Assembly (NCBI GenBank): GCA_965263455.1
Contig: CBDHHN010000004.1
Span: 62,001 to 126,000, forward strand
Direction: 5' to 3'
DNA from: CADEDH01 sp965263455
GTDB taxonomy: Bacteria > Actinomycetota > Acidimicrobiia > Acidimicrobiales > SZUA-35
DNA: 64,000 nucleotides
The notes under the pieces were generated by a model. It saw only the letters and a list, made by a program, of their open reading frames with translations. It was not told where the DNA came from and did not search any database. Positions within the stretch are counted from its first letter, which is position 1. Every line of letters starts with the position of its first letter. A program made the position numbers and the translations under genes. Below are positions 8,872 to 16,446 of the stretch, in pieces.

Positions 8872-9647
8872 CAGACGCCCCCCTCCCCCGCCCGTTCGGC
8901 GGCCGCCGCCAGGTCGAGGGGCGGAGGGGCCGGCTTCGGTGGGCGGGCTCGGCCGCCGTCGACGATGCGACCGTCGCGCATGCGGACCCGGCGGTGGGCC
9001 CGGTCGGCCAGGTCGGGGTCGTGGGTCACCATGACGACGGCGGTGCTGTCGTCGACCAGGCCGCCGAGGATCTCCATCACGTTCTCGGCGTTCGCCGTGT
9101 CGAGGGCACCGGTGGGTTCGTCGGCCAGCACGATGCGAGGATCGGTCACGATGGCCCGGGCCATGGCGACCCGCTGCTGTTCGCCTCCCGACAGTTCGGT
9201 CGGTCGGTGATCGGCCCGGGGGGCGAGGCCGACCCGGTCGAGGGCGGCCAGGGCCCGGTCCCGGCGCTGGCGGCCGCCCAGACCCCGGTACAACAGGGCG
9301 GTCTCGACGTTGCCGGCGGCGCTCAGGTGGGGAATGAGGTGGAACTGCTGGAACACGAAGCCCAGCACCCGACCCCGCAGCCGGGTGCGCCGGGCGTCGG
9401 AGGCGGAGGTCACGTCCTCCCCCGCCACCGTGATCGAGCCACCGGTCGGGCGGTCGAGGAGACCGAGCAGGCCGAGCAGGGTCGACTTGCCGCTCCCGCT
9501 CGGACCCGTGATCGACACGAACTCGCCGGCGTCGATGGTCAGGTCGACCTGGCGCAGGGCATGGACCGGCACCACCCCGCCGTAGGTCCTGCTGACCTGG
9601 CGGAGCTCCATGAACGGGCCGACGGCGGCCGTCGTCTCCTCGGTCAC
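8871..9647 (-). CDS. MacB/LolD-type ABC transporter ATP-binding protein
   Basis: 258 residues. Walker A GPSGSGKST, signature LSGGEQQR, Walker B IVLADEPTGALD and H-loop VMVTHDPDLADRA are all intact. FVFQQFHLIPHLSAAGNV is typical of the LolD/MacB subfamily. GTG 9647 overlaps the stop of the adaptor gene (GTGA). The C-terminus has a short Pro-rich extension. It powers the permease encoded next to it, in the cytoplasm at the inner face of the membrane. Confidence 0.92.
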   Translation of the reverse strand: MTEETTAAVGPFMELRQVSRTYGGVVPVHALRQVDLTIDAGEFVSITGPSGSGKSTLLGLLGLLDRPTGGSITVAGEDVTSASDARRTRLRGRVLGFVFQQFHLIPHLSAAGNVETALLYRGLGGRQRRDRALAALDRVGLAPRADHRPTELSGGEQQRVAMARAIVTDPRIVLADEPTGALDTANAENVMEILGGLVDDSTAVVMVTHDPDLADRAHRRVRMRDGRIVDGGRARPPKPAPPPLDLAAAAERAGEGGV

Positions 9648-10684
9648 GGGCGGACCTCGACCACGACCTGCTCCGAGCCGTCCAGCCCCTCGACCACCTC
9701 GACCAGGGCCCCCTCGGTCAGCCCGGTGACCACGGGCACCCGGGTGAGCGTCCCGTCCGGGGCCAGGATCCGCACCTCCTCGGTCCCCGAGCCGTCGAGG
9801 GAGACCGAGGCCACGGGCACGACCAGGGCGTCGGCGACCTCGGCCAGCGTCACCTCGACCCGGACCGCGGCGCCTTCGACCAGATCGAGGTCGCCCTCGA
9901 TGGCCACCTCGCCCCGGTACCGCTCGATGCCCTGGCCGTCGACCTCGGGGGCGTCGGCCAGTTCGATGATGGACCCGGCGGCCTCGATGTCGGAGGCGGT
10001 CACCGTGATGGTGGCCGGGAGGCCGAGATCGAGCCGGCTCCGGTCGGTGGGATCGACACCCACGGTCACCGTCAGGTCGCGCTCCACCAGCTGGACCAGG
10101 GGTTGGCCCGGTGCCACCGAGTCGCCGACGTCCACCGCCACCTCGCCCACGGTGGCCGGCCAGTCGGCCACGGCCAGGTCGGTGGGAAGGAAGCGGCCGT
10201 CGACCGGGTAGCCGTTGTCCTCCTGCCACTGCTCCAGAGCCGACTCGGTGGTGGTGGAGAAGTCCTGGTTGACGGTTCCCGGCTCGTAGCCGGCGTCGAC
10301 CAGGAACTGTTCCAACGCCTCGATGTCGGGCCCGTCGGTGGCCAAGCGATCCAGGGGTCGCCAATACGGGGTATCGCCGGCGACGGTCAGCATCGGGCGC
10401 CCATCGAGACGGAGCAGCTCCTCGCCGGGGCCGACCTCGGCATCGACGACGGCGCTCACCGAGGTGACCCGCTGAGGGCTGAGGGCGGTGAGCAGGAAAC
10501 GGTCCTCACGGGTCACGTTGCCCCGCACCACCACGGTGTCGCGCAGGGTGGCCCGGCCCACCTCGTCGATCACGATCACCTGCTCCTCGGGGGCCTCGTC
10601 CTCGCTGGTGGCCACGACCACGCCATAGGCCACGGCGGCGACCACGGCCGCCGCCACCACCAGCCACACGATCCTTCTCAGCAC
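9644..10684 (-). CDS. HlyD/MacA-like adaptor protein with inserted peptidoglycan-binding domain
   Basis: 346 residues from GTG 10684, chosen because GGAGGA (10692-10697) lies seven bases upstream; an in-frame GTG at 10699 lacks any ribosome-binding site. Order: N-terminal membrane helix, beta-barrel-like segment, a PGBD-like helical domain (IEALEQFLVDAGYEPG...LEQWQEDNGYPVDGRF), then lipoyl/barrel regions with VVPVASVSLDGSG and GLTEGALVEVVEGL typical of membrane fusion proteins. In Gram-positive bacteria such adaptors work with MacB-like pumps without an outer-membrane channel. The peptidoglycan-binding domain would place the assembly against the wall. Coupled to the ATPase gene. Confidence 0.85.
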   Translation of the reverse strand: MLRRIVWLVVAAAVVAAVAYGVVVATSEDEAPEEQVIVIDEVGRATLRDTVVVRGNVTREDRFLLTALSPQRVTSVSAVVDAEVGPGEELLRLDGRPMLTVAGDTPYWRPLDRLATDGPDIEALEQFLVDAGYEPGTVNQDFSTTTESALEQWQEDNGYPVDGRFLPTDLAVADWPATVGEVAVDVGDSVAPGQPLVQLVERDLTVTVGVDPTDRSRLDLGLPATITVTASDIEAAGSIIELADAPEVDGQGIERYRGEVAIEGDLDLVEGAAVRVEVTLAEVADALVVPVASVSLDGSGTEEVRILAPDGTLTRVPVVTGLTEGALVEVVEGLDGSEQVVVEVRP

Positions 10685-10691
10685 GCCCTGT

Positions 10692-10697
10692 TCCTCC
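10692..10697 (-). promoter_or_regulatory. Shine-Dalgarno deciding the adaptor start
   Basis: GGAGGA on the minus strand lies seven bases before GTG 10684. It supports that start over the upstream GTG 10699, which it overlaps. Confidence 0.6.
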
Positions 10698-10772
10698 ACT
10701 GTCGTCGGCCGGCCGTCACCGCGCCGCCCTTCCTGTCGGCGAGTCTCGCCCCGTCCGCGCCGTTCGAGCCCA

Positions 10773-11501
10773 TCAGCCGAGGTCGAGGTCGTTCCAGCCG
10801 CACTCGTCGAGGTCTCGCTGGAACTCGTCCTGGCGCTCGGGCGGGACGTCGGGGAACCGGCTGGCGGTGAGGATGCCGTTCTCGTTGGGCACCAGCTCCC
10901 CCAGGTCCCAGCCCCGATCGATCAGACACTCGAACACCGAGCGGCCCGACTCGTTGATGCTGGTCTTCTGCTCGGCCGTGAGCTGGGACTGGCGGGCGTT
11001 CTGCTCGGCCAGGATGTTGCCGATCCCGCTCTCGTTGTTGCACGAGATCAGGGCCCCGAGGTACCCGGCCTCGGCGGCTCGCGGGTCGTCGGTCTGGCCC
11101 GGGATGCCGACGAACACGAAGCCGGCCTCGCCCAGGCACGTGTTGAACACCGTCAGCGCCGTTCCCAACCGGACCTGGAACGAACGGTTGGCCTCGGTCA
11201 CCGACAGGGTCGTCTCGGTCCGCTCGCTCTCGACCCGGGTGGCGGCTCCGGCCCGATCGGCCCCTTCGGCCAGTAGGGCGGCGGCCTCGGCGGGCTCCAT
11301 CACCTGCACCCCATCGGCGGTGCGAACCACCACCTCGGAATCGGCCGCCCGCTCCGAACCCGACGAGCAGGCGGCGCCGACCACGGCGAGTACCAGGACC
11401 GCGACCAGCGACGCCAACGGGCGGGCGGCGATCGGGCCGAGCACCGTCGGCCGGGCGGCACCGGCCGGCTGACCGGGGTGGATCGAAGGGCCGGGGATCA
11501 T
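10773..11501 (-). CDS. Putative lipoprotein of the MacAB-like operon
   Basis: 242 residues. An unusually long N-terminal region (~27 residues) is followed by a hydrophobic segment and the lipobox VVGAAC, so a shorter start may be used. The rest is soluble, with four Cys (CLGE, SCNN, FECL, ECGW) that could form disulfides and an Asp/Glu-rich C-terminus. I do not recognise a named family. It is the first gene of the minus-strand group lipoprotein, adaptor, ATPase, permease, suggesting an accessory extracytoplasmic component. A TAGTCT sequence ten bases before the ATG could be its -10 element. Confidence 0.7.
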   Translation of the reverse strand: MIPGPSIHPGQPAGAARPTVLGPIAARPLASLVAVLVLAVVGAACSSGSERAADSEVVVRTADGVQVMEPAEAAALLAEGADRAGAATRVESERTETTLSVTEANRSFQVRLGTALTVFNTCLGEAGFVFVGIPGQTDDPRAAEAGYLGALISCNNESGIGNILAEQNARQSQLTAEQKTSINESGRSVFECLIDRGWDLGELVPNENGILTASRFPDVPPERQDEFQRDLDECGWNDLDLG

Positions 11502-11576
11502 GGCGAGTCGAAGACTAGGCCATGACGCCGCCGACCGGGGGGCCGGTCCCCACCTGATCGGCGGGCCGCCCCCGGG

Positions 11577-11582
11577 TAAGGT
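11577..11582 (+). promoter_or_regulatory. Putative -10 element (TAAGGT), leaderless start
   Basis: TAAGGT ends five bases before ATG 11588 with no ribosome-binding site between. It lies in the 86-base divergent gap between the lipoprotein and the DUF4129 operon. Confidence 0.5.
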
Positions 11583-11587
11583 TTGCC

Positions 11588-12526
11588 ATGGTTTCGACCC
11601 GGTCCACAGGCGGTGAGGGCCGCCGACCGTGGCGGGCCGTCGCCGGATTGGCGCTCCTCGTGGTGCTGATGGCGGCCGCCGGCGGGCCCGATGGCGAGAC
11701 CGGCGGAACCCTCGGACTGGGCCCCCTGCCCGAGCTCATCGGCCTCGTCGTCTTCCTGGGCCTGACCGCGGTGACCGTGACCCTGTTGGTGTCGAGCGTG
11801 CGCAAGTCCCCGGCCGACGACACCGACGAGCCGCCTCGACGGAACCGGGGCTGGCTGGTCTACCTCATCCTGTTGGCCAGCCTGGCCGTGCTGTTGAGCC
11901 GGGCGCCGAGGGAGGAGCTGGAGCCGGACGAGGCCGAGGACCCGCCGGTGGCGGCGGCCGAGGACGAGCAGGCGGGTGAGCCGTTGCCCCCGCCCCGGCT
12001 CGAGACCGGACTGTCGGCCGGGTTGGTGGCCCTGGCGGTGCTGGCCGGTGCCACCCTGTTGTGGTCGCGGCGGGGGTTGGGGTTGGACGATGAGCCCGTC
12101 GTACCGGTCGCCGTCGCCGGCCACGGGCTCCCGGCCGCCGTCGATCGGGCCCGAGCCCGTCTCGGTGCCCCCGGCGATCCGCGGCGGGCCGTGCTCGACG
12201 CCTACGCCGACCTGGAGGAGGCCCTCGATCGCCTCGACCTGGATCGTCGACCGAACGAGACCCCGTCCGAGCACCTGGCCCGCGTCGCGCCGGCGGTGGC
12301 CGTCGATCCGGGGGCGTTGGCCGAGCTGGCCCTGTTGTACGAGCAGGCCCGCTTCAGTCGACGCCCGTTCACCGACGGCGACGTGACCCGGGCCCGCCGA
12401 GCCCTCGACCGGCTGCACCGCGATCTGGCCCCCGGGCCCGGCTCTGGTGGCCGCACCGTCCCCGACACCGGTGGAACCGGGTCGGATGGACTCGGCCCGA
12501 GCCCCGACGGCGGTGACACGGCGTGA
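11588..12526 (+). CDS. DUF4129-domain membrane protein
   Basis: 312 residues with about four hydrophobic segments (near 15-33, 46-70, 85-100, 138-158) and a cytoplasmic C-terminal domain. The C-terminal stretch RAVLDAYADLEEALDRL ... PSEHLARV ... ELALLYEQARFSRRP matches DUF4129, which commonly sits beside MoxR and DUF58 genes in actinobacteria. In other operons the same domain follows a transglutaminase; no transglutaminase is present here. First gene of a five-gene coupled operon. Role unknown, probably envelope-related. Confidence 0.78.
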   Translation: MVSTRSTGGEGRRPWRAVAGLALLVVLMAAAGGPDGETGGTLGLGPLPELIGLVVFLGLTAVTVTLLVSSVRKSPADDTDEPPRRNRGWLVYLILLASLAVLLSRAPREELEPDEAEDPPVAAAEDEQAGEPLPPPRLETGLSAGLVALAVLAGATLLWSRRGLGLDDEPVVPVAVAGHGLPAAVDRARARLGAPGDPRRAVLDAYADLEEALDRLDLDRRPNETPSEHLARVAPAVAVDPGALAELALLYEQARFSRRPFTDGDVTRARRALDRLHRDLAPGPGSGGRTVPDTGGTGSDGLGPSPDGGDTA

Positions 12527-13062
12527 GCCTGGGGGCGATGACCCGGCTGGTGGTGGCGGCGGCCCTTGTCGGCTCGACGGTGGCCGCGCTCACCGGCGAC
12601 GGCCGCCAGTTGCCCGTCAGGCTCTGGCTGCTGGCCGCCGCCGTGTGGCTCGCCCGGCTCGTGGTGGGGGCCGTGCTCGACGCCACGCCCCCGGAGCCGG
12701 CCCGCTGGCTCCCCTGGTTCGGCCCCGATCGGGCCGAACCCGTCGACCACCGGCCGCGCACCCTCAAGGCCCTGCACGGCACGCTGCTCAACGCCCGGGA
12801 CAATGACCGGGCCTTCGCCCTGCGCCTGCAACCCCGCCTGGTGGCCCTGGCCGACCACCGGCTCGCCGTCGACCACGGCATCGACCGGCGGACCGAGCCG
12901 GATCGCGCCGCCGCCGTGCTCGGGCCCTCCGGGGTCCTGCTCGATCCGGTCGAGGAGGGCCGGGTCGGCCAGCCGGCCGCCATCGACGACCTGCTCGACC
13001 GACTCGGGGTGCCCGAAGCCGACGGCCACCCCGACCCCGACGAACCCCGGGAGCGCCCGTGA
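12523..13062 (+). CDS. Hypothetical protein with two membrane helices
   Basis: 179 residues from a GTG overlapping the previous stop (GTGA). Two hydrophobic helices at the N-terminus (about 8-22 and 30-52) are followed by a charged cytosolic region containing LKALHGTLLNARDNDRAFAL. Similar small proteins sit between DUF4129 and MoxR genes in actinobacteria, so it is likely part of the same complex. No enzymatic motif is seen. Confidence 0.7.
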   Translation: MSLGAMTRLVVAAALVGSTVAALTGDGRQLPVRLWLLAAAVWLARLVVGAVLDATPPEPARWLPWFGPDRAEPVDHRPRTLKALHGTLLNARDNDRAFALRLQPRLVALADHRLAVDHGIDRRTEPDRAAAVLGPSGVLLDPVEEGRVGQPAAIDDLLDRLGVPEADGHPDPDEPRERP

Positions 13063-14153
13063 CCGACCATCCACCGTCCGCCCAGCACCACCCCGACGGC
13101 GACGCCCCGTCCGTCTCGACCGAGACGGCGGCCGGCAACGGCGCCACCGCGGCCCCGATGCCCTCGGTGGCCCCCCTGTCGGTCGAGGAGGCGGCGGCGG
13201 CCGGCGCTCGGCTCCTCGACGGGTTGGAGCAGGCGGTGGTGGGCAAGCGCGGTCCGCTCACCCTGGTGGTGGGCGCCTTCCTCGCCGGGGGCCATGTCCT
13301 GCTCGAGGACCTGCCGGGGCTGGGCAAGACGCTGCTGGCGCGCTCGCTGGGCCAGGTCACCGGACTCTCGGTGGGCCGGGTCCAGTTCACCCCCGACCTG
13401 ATGCCGGCCGACGTGACCGGCTCGCTCCTGTTCGACCAGCGGCGCCAGGACTTCGACTTCCGCCCGGGGCCCGTGTTTCGCAACATCGTGCTGGGGGACG
13501 AGATCAATCGGGCCCCACCCAAGACCCAGGCCGCCCTGCTCGAGGCCATGCAGGAGCGCCAGGTGACGGTCGACGGGGTGTCCCACCCGCTCCCCCGCCC
13601 CTTCCTGGTGATCGCCACCCAGAACCCGATCGAGTTCGAGGGCACCTATCCCCTGCCCGAGGCCCAGCTCGATCGCTTCCTGATCCGGACCTCGCTCGGG
13701 TACCCGGATGCCGCCGACGAGGCCGAGATCGTGCGCCGTCGCCTGGCCCGGGGCCGGGACGACCTCGTGCTCGAACCCGTGTTGGATCCGATGACGGTGG
13801 CCCGGTTGCAGGCCGCGGTGGAGACGATCACGGTCTCGGGGGCCATCATCGACTACTGCGTCGCCCTGGTCCGCGCCACCCGGGATCATCCCCAACTCCA
13901 GGCCGGGGCCAGCCCCCGGGGGGTGGACGCCCTGGTCAAGATGGCCCGGGCCCGAGCCCTGCTCGCAGGTCGGGACTACGTGACCCCTGACGACGTCAAG
14001 GCGACGACCGAGGTCACCCTGGCCCACCGGGTCGTGCTGCGGCCCGAGCTGTGGATCCGGGGGGTGGCGGCCGGGACCGTCATCGCCGACTGCCTGGGAT
14101 CGGTGGCCACCCCGACCACCCTGCCGTCATCGGCCGAGCCCGACGACCGATGA
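13059..14153 (+). CDS. MoxR-family AAA+ ATPase
   Basis: 364 residues. Walker A LEDLPGLGKTLLARSL, Walker B IVLGDEINRAPPKTQAALLE, and sensor-type FLVIATQNPIEFEGTYPLPEAQLDRF are classic MoxR. The first ~45 residues are a disordered extension. MoxR ATPases act as chaperones that assemble or remodel envelope protein complexes, usually with the adjacent DUF58 protein. It overlaps the neighbours on both sides by four bases, so stoichiometric expression is likely. Confidence 0.93.
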   Translation: MTDHPPSAQHHPDGDAPSVSTETAAGNGATAAPMPSVAPLSVEEAAAAGARLLDGLEQAVVGKRGPLTLVVGAFLAGGHVLLEDLPGLGKTLLARSLGQVTGLSVGRVQFTPDLMPADVTGSLLFDQRRQDFDFRPGPVFRNIVLGDEINRAPPKTQAALLEAMQERQVTVDGVSHPLPRPFLVIATQNPIEFEGTYPLPEAQLDRFLIRTSLGYPDAADEAEIVRRRLARGRDDLVLEPVLDPMTVARLQAAVETITVSGAIIDYCVALVRATRDHPQLQAGASPRGVDALVKMARARALLAGRDYVTPDDVKATTEVTLAHRVVLRPELWIRGVAAGTVIADCLGSVATPTTLPSSAEPDDR

Positions 14154-15508
14154 CGGTCCCGGGGGCCCGGGCCACCGATGACTTCGTCCTGGCCCTGGTG
14201 CTGACCGTGGCCGGGCTGCTGGTGGCCCTGGTGTTCGGCAAGCCGGAGGCCGCCATCCTGGTCGCCCCCTGGGCCGTGGTGCTCGTCCTGGGCGCCCGTC
14301 CCGGCCGACGGCCGCGCCTCACGGCCGAACTCGGTGCCGATGCCGACCGGTGCGTGATGGGCGACGACGTCGAGGTCTCGGTCCGGGTCGCGCTCGAACC
14401 GGACCGAGCGCCCGGGCCGCAGGCCTGGGTGGCCACGGTCCGCCCCACCACCGGGTGGGGCCTGACCCCCGACCCCGACGCCCCGACCGGCGGCGCCGTG
14501 CTCCTCGGGCCCGGCCGGTCCCGGGTCGTGACCCATCGGCTGGAGGCCTCCCAGTGGGGAAACCACGTCGTCGGTGAAGCCAAGGTCGAGCTGTTGGGGC
14601 CGCACGGCCTGTTGCGCTGGAGCCTCACCACCGGGCCGGGGCCCCGGGTCCGGGTCCATCCCCCACCCCGCCTGGTGCGTCAGTTGGTCACCCCCCACCT
14701 TGTCCGCCGCATGACGGGGGCCCACCGGGCCGCGACCAGCGATCGGGGGGTCGAGTACGCCGACCTCCGCCCCTACGCCCCGGGCGACGTGTTGCGCGAC
14801 ATCGACTGGCGGGCCTCGGCCCGGGCCGGTGAGCTCTGGGTGGCCCAGCGTCATCCCGACCGTACGGCCGACGTGATCCTCCTGGTCGACAGCTTCGTCG
14901 AGTCGGGTCACGACGTGCGGCGGGTGTTCGGCCTCACCATCGAGGCCGCCCTGGCCCTGGCCGACGGCCATCTGGCCCGGGTCGACCGGGTGGGCCTGGT
15001 CGAGTTGGGGGGCGTGGTGCGTTGGGTCGGGCCTGCGACCGGTCGTCTGGCCCTCCAACGGTTGACCGACGCCCTGCTGTCGACCCGCCTCTACGCCACC
15101 TCGGCCGAGCGCGACCTTGAGGCGGTGCCGCCTCGGGCCCTCCCGCCCCGCTCGTTCATCATCGGGATCTCGCCCCTGCTCGACGAGCGCTACGTCGAGA
15201 ACCTGGTGGCCCTGCGGGCCGGGGGCCACGACGTCGCCGTCATCGAATGCGTGGCGCCCGTGGCCCCGCCACCAACCCCGAGCGGCGCCCGGGCCAGGTT
15301 GCGGCGCCGGTCCGGGACCATCACCCGCGTACCGACCGAGGTCGAGCGGCTGGCCCGTCGCCTGTGGGAGGCCGAGCGGGCCATGACCCGCGACCGGCTG
15401 GCCGAGCTGGGGGTGGCCGTGGGCCGCTGGGACGGTGAGCAGGCCATCGACCCCGTGCTGATCGAGGTGGTGCGGCGACGCCGTCACCTGCGGACGGTGC
15501 GCCCGTGA
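14150..15508 (+). CDS. DUF58-domain membrane protein
   Basis: 452 residues from ATG 14150 (ATGA overlap). Two N-terminal membrane helices (about 11-50) are followed by a beta-rich region and the DUF58 signature EYADLRPYAPGDVLRDIDW, then RASARAGELWVAQRH. A VWA-like stretch (DVILLVDSFVESG) follows. DUF58 proteins partner with MoxR ATPases. The start was placed at the MoxR stop because the upstream open frame has MoxR codon usage in another frame. Confidence 0.9.
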   Translation: MTVPGARATDDFVLALVLTVAGLLVALVFGKPEAAILVAPWAVVLVLGARPGRRPRLTAELGADADRCVMGDDVEVSVRVALEPDRAPGPQAWVATVRPTTGWGLTPDPDAPTGGAVLLGPGRSRVVTHRLEASQWGNHVVGEAKVELLGPHGLLRWSLTTGPGPRVRVHPPPRLVRQLVTPHLVRRMTGAHRAATSDRGVEYADLRPYAPGDVLRDIDWRASARAGELWVAQRHPDRTADVILLVDSFVESGHDVRRVFGLTIEAALALADGHLARVDRVGLVELGGVVRWVGPATGRLALQRLTDALLSTRLYATSAERDLEAVPPRALPPRSFIIGISPLLDERYVENLVALRAGGHDVAVIECVAPVAPPPTPSGARARLRRRSGTITRVPTEVERLARRLWEAERAMTRDRLAELGVAVGRWDGEQAIDPVLIEVVRRRRHLRTVRP

Positions 15509-16134
15509 CCGATCTCGCCCCGACCCGGCCTCGCCGCCTCAATCCGATGCTGGCGGCGGCGGTGCTGGCGGTGTCGGCGGTGACCCCGGCGATGGCCGTC
15601 CTGGCCGAGGGCAACCAGTGGGGGGTCAACCGCCTTCTGGCCCTGGCCTGGGTACTGGTGATGGCGGGTCTGGCCCTCGGCTCGGACCGGATCGTCACCG
15701 TGGCCGCCGCCCCCGCCCTGGGCGGCACCCTGCTCGGCCTGTGGCCGACCGGCGGGGTGGCGTGGGGCGCGGCGCTGTTGATCGGCATCCTGTGGTTCGT
15801 GGTGACGGCGGTGGCCCGGCTCGCCGTGGCCGGGGGCGAGGGCGTGGTCCGCCCACCGGAGCTGATCCGACACCGGGCCCGGGAGACGGCGACGGTGGTG
15901 CTGGTGACGGTGGCGGTGGGGGCATCGGCCGGCGTCGCCACCCGGTGGGCCCCGGAGCGGGATCTGGCGGTTCAGGCCGTGGCCCTGGTCCTGCTGTTGG
16001 GTGGCCTGCTCGGCCTCCTCCGCCTGGTCACGGCGGGAACCGGGCAGACGGAGGAGACGACGGGGGCGGCGGGCCGGGTCAGTTCCAGGGGCCGGTCCGA
16101 CGCCGCTGGGCCCCGACCACCAGGCCCTGGATGA
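15505..16134 (+). CDS. Hypothetical multi-pass membrane protein, end of MoxR operon
   Basis: 209 residues from GTG 15505, overlapping the DUF58 stop. Five to six hydrophobic segments. The last ~35 residues are polar and overlap, antisense, the small membrane protein gene at 16079-16279. No named family recognised. Coupling suggests it is the membrane partner of the DUF4129/MoxR/DUF58 set. Confidence 0.7.
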   Translation: MTDLAPTRPRRLNPMLAAAVLAVSAVTPAMAVLAEGNQWGVNRLLALAWVLVMAGLALGSDRIVTVAAAPALGGTLLGLWPTGGVAWGAALLIGILWFVVTAVARLAVAGGEGVVRPPELIRHRARETATVVLVTVAVGASAGVATRWAPERDLAVQAVALVLLLGGLLGLLRLVTAGTGQTEETTGAAGRVSSRGRSDAAGPRPPGPG

Positions 16135-16279
16135 ACAGACCGATCACGGCGACCAGGGCCACCGCCCCGATCCCGACCATCAGCAGTCGGCCGACGCCGG
16201 TGAGCAGCAGGCCGATGGCGATGGGGATGACGGCCGCCGGGAGCAGGGCCCGGATGGTGTCGCGGTTGGCGTTGGCCAT
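16079..16279 (-). CDS. Small two-helix membrane protein
   Basis: 66 residues: LPAAVIPIAIGLLLTGVGRLLMVGIGAVALVAVIGLFIQGLVV forms two hydrophobic helices with a basic C-terminus (QRRRTGPWN). Its 3' end overlaps the convergent gene by 56 bases. A TAGGCT element six bases before the ATG supports it as a real leaderless gene. Function unknown. Confidence 0.6.
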   Translation of the reverse strand: MANANRDTIRALLPAAVIPIAIGLLLTGVGRLLMVGIGAVALVAVIGLFIQGLVVGAQRRRTGPWN

Positions 16280-16285
16280 GGACCC

Positions 16286-16291
16286 AGCCTA
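16286..16291 (-). promoter_or_regulatory. Putative -10 element (TAGGCT), leaderless start
   Basis: On the minus strand TAGGCT lies six bases before ATG 16279. Confidence 0.45.
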
Positions 16292-16347
16292 GGGCCCCGA
16301 TCGGACCGCCGACCGACCGGCGTCGGGACCGGCAAAGCCCGAAACCG

Positions 16348-16400
16348 GACTATTCAGATAAACCTGATCGATTTTGTCGAGATTAGGGTTAGGGTTGGCG
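16348..16400 (+). promoter_or_regulatory. AT-rich leader/promoter region of the sulfur operon
   Basis: A markedly AT-richer island in a GC-rich surround precedes the sulfite reductase gene. It has an imperfect palindrome CAGATAAACCTG and, further on, ATTAGGGTTAGGGTTGG with a doubled TTAGGG. It probably carries the promoter and an operator, perhaps for a sulfur-responsive Rrf2-type or similar regulator, but I cannot match a known site. Confidence 0.35.
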
Positions 16401-16446
16401 CCATCCGACCGACCGGTCGACCAGCCGCCCGCCCTGGAGGTACCCG

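Noticed and set aside
16380..16400. Telomere-type TTAGGG repeat as a replicon end
   Set aside because: Only two units, internal, with genes continuing normally on both sides; more likely part of a promoter region.
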